Assembly (NCBI RefSeq): GCF_900176005.1
Contig: NZ_LT838272.1
Location: 2,499,587-2,563,586, forward strand
Direction of reading: 5' to 3'
DNA: 64,000 bases
Source: Thermanaeromonas toyohensis ToBE
GTDB taxonomy: Bacteria > Bacillota > DSM-521 > Neomoorellales > Neomoorellaceae
The translations under genes and the position numbers were made by a program. The notes beneath the pieces were generated by a model, which was given only the letters and a program-made list of their open reading frames with translations, made no database searches and was not told the origin of the DNA. Shown here one piece after another: positions 27,303 through 35,451 of this stretch. Position 1 is the stretch's first letter. The number at the start of each line of letters is the position of its first letter.

Positions 27303-27476
27303 CTAGGATCTATGGTAGCGTATAATCCCACTGGCCCGTTTCCCTCGCTCCCGGAAGCTCGTATTTTCATCAGTCCTTTCTAGGGGTTTATTGTGAGGCT
27401 GGGAAATCATCCCTAAGATAAAGCCTAACAAGCTCCCTGTTATAAACCCGCCCCAGAATCCTTTCCGCCCAAGCAC
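27303..27476 (-). CDS. Small YtxH-like protein (57 aa)
   Basis: This gene begins at GTG 27476, 9 bases after AGGAGGG, and reads LGRKGFWGGFITGSLLGFIL followed by GMISQPHN and a charged tail (RTDENTSFRERGKR). One glycine-rich membrane helix plus a charged tail is the pattern of YtxH-type small proteins. The GTG shares its first G with the TAG stop of the upstream gene, so the two are translationally coupled. Confidence 0.6.
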   Translation of the reverse strand: MLGRKGFWGGFITGSLLGFILGMISQPHNKPLERTDENTSFRERGKRASGIIRYHRS

Positions 27477-27640
27477 TATCTTAAACCCTCCTGAGGGTTG
27501 TAGGCTACCAAAGTTCCATCTTCAGCAATAGCAAATACCTCATTTTTCCCGTTAAATTCCAGAAGACAATCCCAGCAGTAATATTGGTCTACCCCGATAC
27601 GCCCCACAGCTTTCCCTCCACATATAGGACAGGTTTTCAA
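27476..27640 (-). CDS. Small zinc-ribbon protein (54 aa)
   Basis: Starting at TTG 27640 behind GGAGGTG, the frame reads LKTCPICGGKAVGRIGVDQY, then YCWDCLLEFNGKNEV, then a short tail ending NPQEGLR. CPIC and CWDC form a clear zinc-ribbon pair about 18 residues apart. It lies between the PRC-barrel gene and the YtxH-like gene. Function unknown; such ribbons bind nucleic acid or proteins. Confidence 0.6.
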   Translation of the reverse strand: MKTCPICGGKAVGRIGVDQYYCWDCLLEFNGKNEVFAIAEDGTLVAYNPQEGLR

Positions 27641-27656
27641 AGAATATAACACCTCC

Positions 27657-28118
27657 TTATCCGGGTTTAATTTTTTCTCTTACGTTTATCAGCACAACAT
27701 CCGGTCCCCAGGTTACCGAATTTCCCTCTATGTCCACCAACTGGCGGCCATTAAGGAGATCCTCCACCAATCCTTTAGAGACCTCAAGCTTGACTACACG
27801 TCCAGAAGGCCATTCTATTTCCACATCCTCTAAAATCCCTAGCTCTTTACCTGTAGTATCTAAAACCCTCTTCCCCCTAAAATCTGCCCACCTTAAGCTG
27901 CCTTCTGGCAGGCCGTTCGATAAAGCTTGATTTTTATTTATAGTAAGGGCATCCGGGCCGCAAGTTTGGATCTCGGTAAGTTCTAAGAACCGTGGTCCTG
28001 TAAACAATCCAACAGGGGATATTAATATCCCCCTTAAGTACAAATTTCCTTCCTCCCAGGCCAGGTCTTGTACCCGGCCCAGCTCTTCTCCAGCCAAATT
28101 AATTACTGGTAAACCCAT
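27657..28118 (-). CDS. PRC-barrel domain protein
   Basis: Two PRC-barrel units are visible, each starting with a GxPV/GKxVLDxxGxExG type strand pair: MGLPVINLAGEELGRVQDL at the N terminus and ADFRGKRVLDTTGKELGIL after residue 80, followed by VEIEWPSGRVVKLEV. The start is uncertain: the frame extends to 28241, and LVKGREL before the chosen ATG also fits the fold, so translation may begin a few codons upstream behind TAGGAGGAG at an unusual start codon. PRC-barrel proteins bind other proteins or RNA. It follows mnmA. Confidence 0.75.
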   Translation of the reverse strand: MGLPVINLAGEELGRVQDLAWEEGNLYLRGILISPVGLFTGPRFLELTEIQTCGPDALTINKNQALSNGLPEGSLRWADFRGKRVLDTTGKELGILEDVEIEWPSGRVVKLEVSKGLVEDLLNGRQLVDIEGNSVTWGPDVVLINVREKIKPG

Positions 28119-28282
28119 AAGTTCGCGCCCTTTAACCAGAATCGCGCATCTCCTCCTACCCGGCCATATTATTACCTGTAGCACCAGAAAACATACGCTT
28201 ATCTCTTCCCCTCCAAAGTCAACAGGGCTAGGGGTTTCCAAAGTAAGTTTCTCGGTAAGCTTACGTCTTACCCAAAGGCCCT

Positions 28283-29398
28283 TTAAGTGCTAGGTACCTC
28301 TTCTTCCCAAGGAGCCATTATGGTACCGCCTCCTACCACCAGGTCTTCTTGGTAGTAGACTACGGCCTGACCAGGGGTTACAGCCCTCTGGGGTTCTTTA
28401 AACTCCACCTCGGCAACTCCATAGGCTTTAGGCCGGAGTACGGCCGGTGCTTCTGGTGACCGGTAACGGATCTTAACTGTAACCTCGGCTTCGGGTGGGA
28501 GTTCATCCCAGAGAATATAATTGTTATCACGGGCCAGGAGTTTATAACTTAGTAGGTCTTCTTCATCTCCTACGATAACCGCATTTCGCCTAGGATCTAG
28601 GGCTACTACAAAAAGAGGACGGCCAGTAGCCAGCCCTAAACCCCTGCGCTGTCCTACAGTATAATAGGGCAAGCCCTGGTGCTGTCCTAGGATCTTGCCC
28701 TTAAGGTCCAAAATGGGACCGGGCCGGATAGGTACACGGGCTCTTTCCCGGATGAACTCCCGGTAGTCGCCCACGGTTACAAAGCATATCTCCTGGGACT
28801 CGGGTTTCCGCGCCACCGGAAGACCATACATCTCTGCAATTTCCCGGACTTCTTCTTTAGTGTATTCTCCTAAAGGCAAGAGTGTATGGGCTAGCTGCTC
28901 CTGGGTAAAGGTATACAGCACATAGCTCTGATCTTTATAAGAGTCCCGGCCTTTGGCCAAAAGATAACGCCCGCGTTCCCCATCATAAAATACCCGGGCG
29001 TAATGGCCAGTAGCTATGTAATCCATCCCTAAGGCCAGGGCTTTACGCAAGAGGGCTTCAAACTTTATAAAGCGGTTGCAGGCTATGCAAGGGTTAGGGG
29101 TACGGCCTTCTAGGTAGTCAGTAATAAAATAATCTATAACCTTCTCGGCAAACAGGGAACGGAAATTGAGCACATAATGGGGAATACCGAGTAAGTGTGC
29201 CACCCGACGGGCATCTTCTACTGCGCTTAAAGAGCAGCAGCCGACCTCCCCTGGAGGCGGCGGGACATCCAGGGGCCAGATCTCCAAAGTTACCCCGATA
29301 ACCTCATATCCTTGCTCCTTTAACAAAGCGGCGGCAGTGGAACTGTCCACCCCGCCGCTCATGGCCACCATTACTTTCCCCTTATGACCTCTGACCAA
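28283..29398 (-). CDS. mnmA: tRNA-specific 2-thiouridylase MnmA
   Basis: MnmA thiolates U34 of tRNA Lys, Glu and Gln using sulfur relayed from a cysteine desulfurase. The PP-loop SGGVDSS (about residues 14-20), the catalytic cysteines in GRTPNPCIACNRFIKF and SQEICFV, and GHYARV are all present. At 371 residues the protein is full length. It lies just after nifS and nifU, so sulfur donor, scaffold and user are adjacent and probably cotranscribed. Confidence 0.97.
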   Translation of the reverse strand: MVRGHKGKVMVAMSGGVDSSTAAALLKEQGYEVIGVTLEIWPLDVPPPPGEVGCCSLSAVEDARRVAHLLGIPHYVLNFRSLFAEKVIDYFITDYLEGRTPNPCIACNRFIKFEALLRKALALGMDYIATGHYARVFYDGERGRYLLAKGRDSYKDQSYVLYTFTQEQLAHTLLPLGEYTKEEVREIAEMYGLPVARKPESQEICFVTVGDYREFIRERARVPIRPGPILDLKGKILGQHQGLPYYTVGQRRGLGLATGRPLFVVALDPRRNAVIVGDEEDLLSYKLLARDNNYILWDELPPEAEVTVKIRYRSPEAPAVLRPKAYGVAEVEFKEPQRAVTPGQAVVYYQEDLVVGGGTIMAPWEEEVPST

Positions 29399-29437
29399 CT
29401 ACTCAAACCCCTTTTATATTTATTTAACGACTATTAC

Positions 29438-29848
29438 TTAAGAATTATTGCGGTCTGAGTTGTCTCCCGTTTGATTTTTGCTACGCCTCTTAAAGTCTTC
29501 GATGGCCTTGTGTAGAGCATCGGCAGCCAGGTTAGAACAATGCATTTTCTGGGGTGGTAGGCCGTCCAAGGCCTCAGCCACAGCTTTATTGGTGATGCTT
29601 AAAGCTTCTTCAATGGTTTTCCCCTTTACCATTTCCGTCACCATACTGCTAGTAGCAATAGCCGCACCGCACCCAAAGGTTTTAAACTTCACATCCTTAA
29701 TCACACCATCTTCCACTTTAATGTACAACCGCATTATATCCCCACAAACAGGGTTACCCACTTCTCCCACGCCATCGGCATCGGGTATTTCACCCACGTT
29801 TCTGGGATTAGTGAAATGCTCCATAACCTTGGCGCTATACATCTTCAA
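29438..29848 (-). CDS. nifU: Iron-sulfur cluster assembly scaffold NifU/IscU-like
   Basis: This is the N-terminal (IscU-like) domain form. The three ligand cysteines are in NPVCGDIM, TFGCGAAIA and KMHCSNLAADA, spaced as in the family. The C terminus is a short hydrophilic tail (RRSKNQTGDNSDRNNS) with no thioredoxin-like or BFD domain, so it is a stand-alone scaffold. The start overlaps the end of nifS by 4 bp. Confidence 0.95.
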   Translation of the reverse strand: MKMYSAKVMEHFTNPRNVGEIPDADGVGEVGNPVCGDIMRLYIKVEDGVIKDVKFKTFGCGAAIATSSMVTEMVKGKTIEEALSITNKAVAEALDGLPPQKMHCSNLAADALHKAIEDFKRRSKNQTGDNSDRNNS

Positions 29849-31014
29849 TCACCCGCCTTTTTATATAATGGCGACATGGCCCGCAAACGCTCAATTATCT
29901 CAGGCAGTACTTCTAACACGTAATCAATATCCTCTTCCGTGTTATCCCGTCCCAGAGTCATACGTACTGAGCCATGGGCCACTTCATGGGGTATGCCCAT
30001 GGCCAAGAGTACATGGGAGGGGTCCAGGGATCCCGATGTGCAGGCTGAACCGCTAGAAGCAGCTATACCTTTCATATCCAGGCTTAAAAGGATAGATTCC
30101 CCTTCCACGTACTTAAAACTAAAGTTGGCATTAATGGGGGATCTCCGTTCCCGGTCACCATTTAGCTGCACATGATCGATGCGCTCTAAAACTCCATCGA
30201 TGAGCTTGTCCCGTAAAGCCTTAAGTCTCTTACCTTCGCTTTCCAGTTCCTGCCCAGCCAGTTCTGCTGCTTTACCGAACCCGACTATACCCGGGACATT
30301 TTCCGTCCCCGCCCTCCTCTTGCGCTCTTGGCCGCCTCCGTGGAGCAAAGGCTGGATACGCGTGCCCTTGCGGATGTATAGACAGCCTACACCTTTAGGG
30401 CCATAAATCTTGTGGGCAGAGGCTGAAAGCAAGTCTACGTTGAGCTCATCTACATTTACCGGGATTTTACCCACACTTTGTACAGCATCCGTATGGAAGA
30501 TAATGCCCCGTTCTCGGGCAAGTTTCCCGATCTCCTGGATAGGCTGGATGGTACCCACCTCGTTATTTACGTGCATTATGCTTATAAGGATAGTCTCATC
30601 CGTGATGGCTTCTTCCACGTCTTCTACCCGTACTAATCCTTCGGGGGTTACCGGGAGGAAGGTCACCTTAAACCCTTGACGCTGAAGGTACTGGGCAGTA
30701 TCCAGTACAGCATGGTGTTCGATGCTAGACGTAATTATATGCTTACCTTTCTTCTGATTAGCATAGGCAGCACCTATAAGAGCCATATTATCGGCCTCGG
30801 TCCCCCCGCTGGTAAATACAATCTCTTCCGGCTGGGCACCGATAAGGGCCGCGACCCGAGCGCGAGCTTCTTCAATAGCTTTTTTAGCTTCCCGGCCCCA
30901 ACTATAAAGGGTAGAGGGGTTACCAAATTCCTCCTTAAGATAGGGAAGCATCTCTTCCAGGACCTCGGGCCGTACTGGTGTGGTAGCGCTATGGTCTAGG
31001 TAGACCTTACGCAT
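29845..31014 (-). CDS. nifS: Cysteine desulfurase NifS/IscS
   Basis: A PLP enzyme that takes sulfur from cysteine for Fe-S clusters and tRNA thiolation. It carries the PLP lysine in SASAHKIYGPKG, the persulfide cysteine in IAASSGSACTSGSLD, and the N-terminal YLDHSATTPVRPEV. The 389 residues and the long SACTSG loop are as in group I enzymes. It is downstream of an Rrf2-type regulator and overlaps nifU. Confidence 0.97.
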   Translation of the reverse strand: MRKVYLDHSATTPVRPEVLEEMLPYLKEEFGNPSTLYSWGREAKKAIEEARARVAALIGAQPEEIVFTSGGTEADNMALIGAAYANQKKGKHIITSSIEHHAVLDTAQYLQRQGFKVTFLPVTPEGLVRVEDVEEAITDETILISIMHVNNEVGTIQPIQEIGKLARERGIIFHTDAVQSVGKIPVNVDELNVDLLSASAHKIYGPKGVGCLYIRKGTRIQPLLHGGGQERKRRAGTENVPGIVGFGKAAELAGQELESEGKRLKALRDKLIDGVLERIDHVQLNGDRERRSPINANFSFKYVEGESILLSLDMKGIAASSGSACTSGSLDPSHVLLAMGIPHEVAHGSVRMTLGRDNTEEDIDYVLEVLPEIIERLRAMSPLYKKAGD

Positions 31015-31039
31015 GCCTCGATCACCTTTCTTAGAGCCT

Positions 31040-31498
31040 TTAAATATAGTACATATACTTATCCTTAGGCTGGAGTCTATGGGCTTCTGCCACCATATCT
31101 TCCAAAGTTATGGAATCGAGAACGCCAGCTATGCTATCCCGTACTTTCTCCCATATGGTACGTGCCACACAGGTCTCCGCACGGGCACAAGTCCCTTCCC
31201 CTTCCTCCTCACTCACGCAATCCATGGGCGCTATAGGGCCTTCGAGGACCCGGATGATCTCGCCTACCTTAATCTCCCGCGGTTCCCGAGCTAAAGTGTA
31301 GCCCCCTTGGGCGCCCCGGACACTGCGTACCAATCCTGCCTTCCTAAGGGAAGCAAAAAGCTGTTCCAGATAATGTTCAGAAATATCTTGGCGTTCGGCC
31401 ACGCTCTTTAAAGAAATGGGGCCTTCACCATAGCGCTGGGCCAGGTCGAACATGGCGCGCAGGCCGTATTCGCCCCGGGTAGAGAGCTTCAATTCCAA
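31040..31498 (-). CDS. Rrf2 family regulator (IscR/CymR-like)
   Basis: The protein has an N-terminal winged helix (MELKLSTRGEYGLRAMFDLA, YLEQLFASLRKAGLVRSVRGAQGGY) and a dimerisation helix. Three cysteines, in DCVSEEEGEGTCARAETC, have the spacing of [2Fe-2S]-binding IscR-type members, so it probably senses Fe-S status. It heads the nifS-nifU-mnmA group. A dyad over its own promoter (31533-31555) suggests autoregulation. Confidence 0.88.
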   Translation of the reverse strand: MELKLSTRGEYGLRAMFDLAQRYGEGPISLKSVAERQDISEHYLEQLFASLRKAGLVRSVRGAQGGYTLAREPREIKVGEIIRVLEGPIAPMDCVSEEEGEGTCARAETCVARTIWEKVRDSIAGVLDSITLEDMVAEAHRLQPKDKYMYYI

Positions 31499-31532
31499 TC
31501 ACCCCAATCTCTACCTTTTCCCTCAGCGATTA

Positions 31533-31562
31533 TATCTTAGCAATTTACTCGGATATTGTCAA
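31533..31562 (-). promoter_or_regulatory. Promoter and putative Rrf2 operator for the nifS operon
   Basis: On the minus strand TTGACA (31557-31562) is followed after 17 bases by TAAGAT. The dyad TATCCGAGTAAATTGCTAAG plus ATA (31533-31555) covers the spacer and -10; its outer arms TATC/GATA and inner AG/CT are symmetric and it resembles sites of IscR-type regulators. The divergent rarA gene starts about 150 bases away. Confidence 0.55.
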
Positions 31563-31708
31563 GAAAAAACCGAGCGAAATACTCTGCTTTTATTAAGATT
31601 TCCCCACAGACTAGCCTTTTTATACCATGTCTTAAGAAATGATATAATAAAGCTAAGCTATTTAGATTTTGTTTTAGATTTCGCTCTTCAAAGGGGCTAA
31701 TTTGTATT

Positions 31709-33037
31709 ATGAATCTCTTTGAGCAGGCGGCTCAGGAAGAACTAAAAAAACAAGCTCCTCTAGCGGTACGTATGCGTCCCCGTACCCTAGAAGAATTCGT
31801 AGGGCAGGAAAAGGTAGTAGGTCCGGGTACCCTCCTCCGGCGGGCCATTGAGAACGATACTTTAAGCTCCCTTATCCTTTGGGGGCCACCAGGTAGCGGC
31901 AAAACCACTTTGGCCTACATAATTGCCAACATGACGAAGGCTCACTTTGAAGCCTTACATGCGGTTTTAGATGGAATAACCGATATCCGCCGGGTAGTGG
32001 AAAAAGCCAAGGAAAGGCGCATTTATCTCCGCCAGAAAACAGTGGTTTTCGTAGATGAGATCCACCGCTGGGCCAAAAATATCCAGGATGCTCTTTTGCC
32101 CTGCGTTGAGGAAGGGGTAATAACCTTAATCGGAGCTACAATTGAGAACCCTATGTTCACTGTTAATCCTGCCCTCCGCTCCCGCTCCCAGATTTTCCGG
32201 CTGGACCCCCTACGGGAAGAGGATATCTTAAAGCTTTTGCGCCGGGCCCTGGAAGATAAAGAAAGAGGGTTGGCCGATCTTAATGTGGAAGCTGAAGAGG
32301 AGGCCCTAAAGCATCTGGCCCGGGTTGCCGGGGGCGATGCGCGCATAGCCTTAAACGCCCTCGAATTTGCTGCCCTCACCACTCCTCCTTCGCCAGATGG
32401 AAAGCGGTACATTTCCTTGGCCGTAGCTGAGGAAGCTGTACAGACCAGGCCCATCCTTTATGACCGCGATGGTGACCAGCATTACGACATAGTTTCGGCC
32501 TGGATCAAAAGCATCCGTGGCTCGGATCCTGATGCTGCCATATATTGGCTGGCCCGTATGATTTACGCAGGAGAAGATCCTCTTTTTTTAGCCCGCCGGC
32601 TCATGATCCACGCAGCCGAAGACATTGGCCTGGCCGATCCCCAGGCCTTGGTAGTAGCCACCGCCGCAGCCCAGGCCATAGAGCGGGTGGGCTTACCTGA
32701 AGGCCGGTTGATACTCGCCGAAGCTACCCTATATCTCGCTCTGGCACCTAAAAGCAATTCTGTATATAAGGCCATCGATAGCGCCCTGGAGGAAGTGCAA
32801 AAGGGAGAAAACGCATCCGTTCCCCTCCACCTGCGCGATGCTAGCTACCCCGGCGCCAAGGCTTTGGGCCACGGGAAAGGTTATAAATACCCGCACAATT
32901 TCCCCGGGGGCTGGGTGGAACAGCGCTACCTGCCGCCCTCCTTGGAAGGCAAGGGATTTTACCATCCGTCTCCTTACGGCAAGGAAAGGGATCTGGTCCG
33001 CGCCTGGCAGGAGCGTTGCGGCAAAAAACCTTCTTGA
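31709..33037 (+). CDS. rarA: Replication-associated recombination protein A (RarA/MgsA)
   Basis: An AAA+ ATPase acting at stalled replication forks. Walker A GPPGSGKTT (about residues 51-59), Walker B VVFVDEIHRW, sensor-type GATIENPMFTVNPALRSR and the C-terminal region KAIDSALEEVQ...VPLHLRDASYPGAK...GYKYPHNFPGGWV are all typical. It is 442 residues, full length, and is the only plus-strand gene between the CRISPR array and the hydrogenase region. Confidence 0.96.
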   Translation: MNLFEQAAQEELKKQAPLAVRMRPRTLEEFVGQEKVVGPGTLLRRAIENDTLSSLILWGPPGSGKTTLAYIIANMTKAHFEALHAVLDGITDIRRVVEKAKERRIYLRQKTVVFVDEIHRWAKNIQDALLPCVEEGVITLIGATIENPMFTVNPALRSRSQIFRLDPLREEDILKLLRRALEDKERGLADLNVEAEEEALKHLARVAGGDARIALNALEFAALTTPPSPDGKRYISLAVAEEAVQTRPILYDRDGDQHYDIVSAWIKSIRGSDPDAAIYWLARMIYAGEDPLFLARRLMIHAAEDIGLADPQALVVATAAAQAIERVGLPEGRLILAEATLYLALAPKSNSVYKAIDSALEEVQKGENASVPLHLRDASYPGAKALGHGKGYKYPHNFPGGWVEQRYLPPSLEGKGFYHPSPYGKERDLVRAWQERCGKKPS

Positions 33038-33088
33038 GCTTTAGCTTGGCCTACTATCTAACAGTCCAATAATCTTACATGGCCGAGC

Positions 33089-33361
33089 TCAATCCATAAA
33101 TTTGTTTAGAATATCGATGAGTTCTTCTATTACTTCATCTCCTTGCTTTGTTACAATAGCATTTCGCACACAGCCCCGGACATGGTGTTCAAAGATAATC
33201 GTGCCTACGGTTTTCAAGGCTGCCCGTACAGCTGCAATTTGCGTAAGAACATCAACGCAATACTTGCCTTCCTCCACCATACGCTGCAAACCCTTAACTT
33301 GACCTTCTATTCGCCTTAAGCGAAGTAAAAGTTCATCCTTTACCGGAGCATAAGAGCTCAT
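33089..33361 (-). CDS. CsoR/DUF156-family metal-sensitive repressor
   Basis: An all-helical 90-residue repressor. The CsoR-type ligand set is present: Cys in KYCVDVLTQI, then His and Cys in FEHHVRGCVRNAI. The helix-1 motif RLRRIEGQVKGLQRMVEEG is diagnostic. These proteins sense Cu(I), Ni(II) or sulfur species; the C-H-C set alone cannot separate them. No metal exporter is adjacent. It starts immediately downstream of the 6S RNA gene. Confidence 0.92.
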   Translation of the reverse strand: MSSYAPVKDELLLRLRRIEGQVKGLQRMVEEGKYCVDVLTQIAAVRAALKTVGTIIFEHHVRGCVRNAIVTKQGDEVIEELIDILNKFMD

Positions 33362-33384
33362 AAAGGTGAACCCCTTTCATAGAT

Positions 33385-33571
33385 AAAAATAAAACCCCAC
33401 ACATGCCGTGAGGTGCCGCAGTTTCCATGAACCCTCTCTCGAAAGGTGGGTGCCCTCCTGGACGCTTTTTGTTTCCCCTCGCAGGGGCCTACAAGCCACG
33501 TCCAGAGACCAGGCTCCCTTTGTATTGGTGTTGGCTCAGAACTTGCGGCCTTTTCACGGGCATTGCAGGGC
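33385..33571 (-). ncRNA. ssrS: 6S RNA (SsrS type)
   Basis: About 185 nt. The ends pair as a long stem (CCCTGCAATGCCCGTGA near 33570-33554 with TCACGGCATGTGTGGGG near 33411-33395), and the 5' part has AAGTTCTGAGCC, close to the AAGTTCTTGAGCC of Bacillus subtilis 6S-1 RNA. It ends in TTTTATTTTT. The place, just downstream of aspS, is the same as for 6S-1 in Bacillus. The molecule mimics an open promoter and binds the housekeeping RNA polymerase in stationary phase. The exact ends are estimates. Confidence 0.85.
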
Positions 33572-33577
33572 ACTTCT

Positions 33578-33606
33578 ATATTAACACAAAGTTAAAGCGG
33601 TTGCAA
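33578..33606 (-). promoter_or_regulatory. Promoter of the 6S RNA gene
   Basis: On the minus strand TTGCAA (33601-33606) and TAATAT (33578-33583) are separated by exactly 17 bases, a good sigma-A-type promoter. Transcription would start near 33571, at the 5' base of the long 6S stem. Confidence 0.75.
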
Positions 33607-33630
33607 GAGTGCTCCTGATTTAACAACTGT

Positions 33631-35451
33631 TTACTTAGCACCCCGAACTAAAGAAACTTGGCCCTTACCCTTGGGCACTGCTTGAACAAGGTGTAGCTCC
33701 CGTAGCTGCTCCGGCGCCACTGGTCCTGGCGCACCGGTCAAAAGGCAGGTCCCGCTCTGGGTTTTGGGGAAGGCAATAACATCCCGGATGGTTTCCCGCC
33801 TACCCATGAGCATTATCAGCCGGTCTAAGCCTAAGGCTATGCCACCGTGGGGAGGGGCACCATATTCAAAGGCCTCAAGTAAAAACCCGAATTTTTCCCG
33901 GGCCTCCTCGGGGCTTAAACCTAGGAGGCTAAACATCTTCTCTTGGAGGTCCCTCCGGTGGATACGGATGCTACCTCCACCCAGTTCTACACCATTCAAT
34001 ACCACATCGTAAGCTAGAGCGCGTACCTTTAAGGGGTCACTATCTAGTAGAAAAATATCCTCTTCCCGGGGAGAAGTAAAGGGATGATGGATGGCCTTGT
34101 AGCGGCCCTCTTCTTCACTATATTCTAGCAAGGGGAAATCTATAATCCAAACGAAGGCGAATCTTTCGGGGTCCAGGAGCTTTAATCTCCCAGCTATCTC
34201 CAGGCGCAAAGCCCCCAAAACTTGAGCCGCTTTCTCCTCCTCATCAGCTACAAATAAAAGCAAGTCCCCAGTTTGGGCCTTCATCCGGTCTTTAATGCTT
34301 TCTAGCTCCCCAGGGGTAAAAAACTTAGCAATAGGAGAACGGATACCTTCAGCTTCTACAATCATCCACGCCAAGCCTTTAGCTCCCCAAGTGCCGGCGA
34401 GCTTAGTCAAGTCTTCTAATTCCCGGCGAGAATAGTTCCCGCATCCTACAGCATTTATACCCCGGACCACCCCACCCCGCTCCACCGCTTCAGCGAAGAC
34501 TTTAAATTGGCTTTTCCTAACTAAATCCGAAATATCCCTGATCTCCAGGTCGAAGCGCAGATCCGGTTTGTCCGAGCCATAGCGCTCCAGGGCTTCCTTG
34601 TAACTTAGACGAGGGAAGGGTATTTGAATTTCCACTCCCAAAACAGTGCGGAAAACATAGGCTAAAAGTTCTTCGGTAACCTTCATTACATCCTCCCGGT
34701 TAACAAAGGACATCTCTATATCCAGCTGAGTGAATTCCGGCTGGCGATCGGCCCGCAGGTCCTCATCCCGGAAACAGCGTACGATCTGGAAATACCGTTC
34801 TACCCCGGCCACCATCAGGACTTGCTTAAAAAGCTGGGGTGATTGAGGCAAAGCATAAAAATCCCCAGGGCTCAAGCGGCTAGGTACCAGGAAATCGCGG
34901 GCCCCTTCTGGTGTGCTCTTGGTAAGCATAGGGGTTTCAATCTCCCAGAAACCGCGGCTGTCTAAGAAATCCCTAATAGCCTTGGTGGTGTGGTAGCGTA
35001 TCTTTATTAGGCGTTGCATCTCCGGCCGGCGCAGATCGAGATACCGGTAGCGCAGCCTTAAAGCTTCATCTACTTCCAGGTTATCAGCAATATAGAAGGG
35101 GGGGACCTTAGCCCGGTTAAGTACCTTTATTCCCTCAGCATAAACCTCGATTTCTCCTGTAGGAAGGTTGGGATTGATGGTACCTTCCGGCCGTAGCCGT
35201 ACTTCGCCGGTTACAGCCACCACGTACTCATTACGAAGGCTTTCGGCTATCTCAAAAGCCTCTTGTGAAACCTGGGGGCTAAATACTATCTGTACTATGC
35301 CTGAACGGTCCCGTAGATCTACGAATATAAGCCCACCGTGATCACGGGTCCGGTGCACCCAGCCCATCAACACCACGCGGGTACCAACATATTCTTTCTT
35401 AAGCTCGCCGCACCCGTGGGTACGGCGCCAAGTCCCCATGTTCTCTATCAT
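33631..35451 (-). CDS. aspS: Aspartyl-tRNA synthetase
   Basis: A class II synthetase of the bacterial type: N-terminal anticodon-binding OB fold (VLMGWVHRTRDHGGLIFVDLRDRSG region), motif 2 RYFQIVRCFRDEDLRADRQPEF, the GAD insertion of bacterial enzymes, and motif 3 GGIALGLDRLIMLM. The 606 residues are full length. It directly follows hisS (1 bp apart), as in many Firmicutes. No T-box leader is visible for the pair. Confidence 0.97.
   Translation of the reverse strand: MIENMGTWRRTHGCGELKKEYVGTRVVLMGWVHRTRDHGGLIFVDLRDRSGIVQIVFSPQVSQEAFEIAESLRNEYVVAVTGEVRLRPEGTINPNLPTGEIEVYAEGIKVLNRAKVPPFYIADNLEVDEALRLRYRYLDLRRPEMQRLIKIRYHTTKAIRDFLDSRGFWEIETPMLTKSTPEGARDFLVPSRLSPGDFYALPQSPQLFKQVLMVAGVERYFQIVRCFRDEDLRADRQPEFTQLDIEMSFVNREDVMKVTEELLAYVFRTVLGVEIQIPFPRLSYKEALERYGSDKPDLRFDLEIRDISDLVRKSQFKVFAEAVERGGVVRGINAVGCGNYSRRELEDLTKLAGTWGAKGLAWMIVEAEGIRSPIAKFFTPGELESIKDRMKAQTGDLLLFVADEEEKAAQVLGALRLEIAGRLKLLDPERFAFVWIIDFPLLEYSEEEGRYKAIHHPFTSPREEDIFLLDSDPLKVRALAYDVVLNGVELGGGSIRIHRRDLQEKMFSLLGLSPEEAREKFGFLLEAFEYGAPPHGGIALGLDRLIMLMGRRETIRDVIAFPKTQSGTCLLTGAPGPVAPEQLRELHLVQAVPKGKGQVSLVRGAK

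Noticed and set aside
32023-32454. Minus-strand ORF of 143 residues inside rarA, and similar long antisense ORFs in hypB, hydA and the maturation protease gene
   Set aside because: They are shadows of well-recognised genes on the plus strand, with low-complexity Ser/Arg-rich products typical of antisense frames.
33037-33088. Convergent terminator between rarA and the csoR-like gene
   Set aside because: Only a weak TTGGCC/GGCC pairing with a long loop and no T-run; not enough to call.
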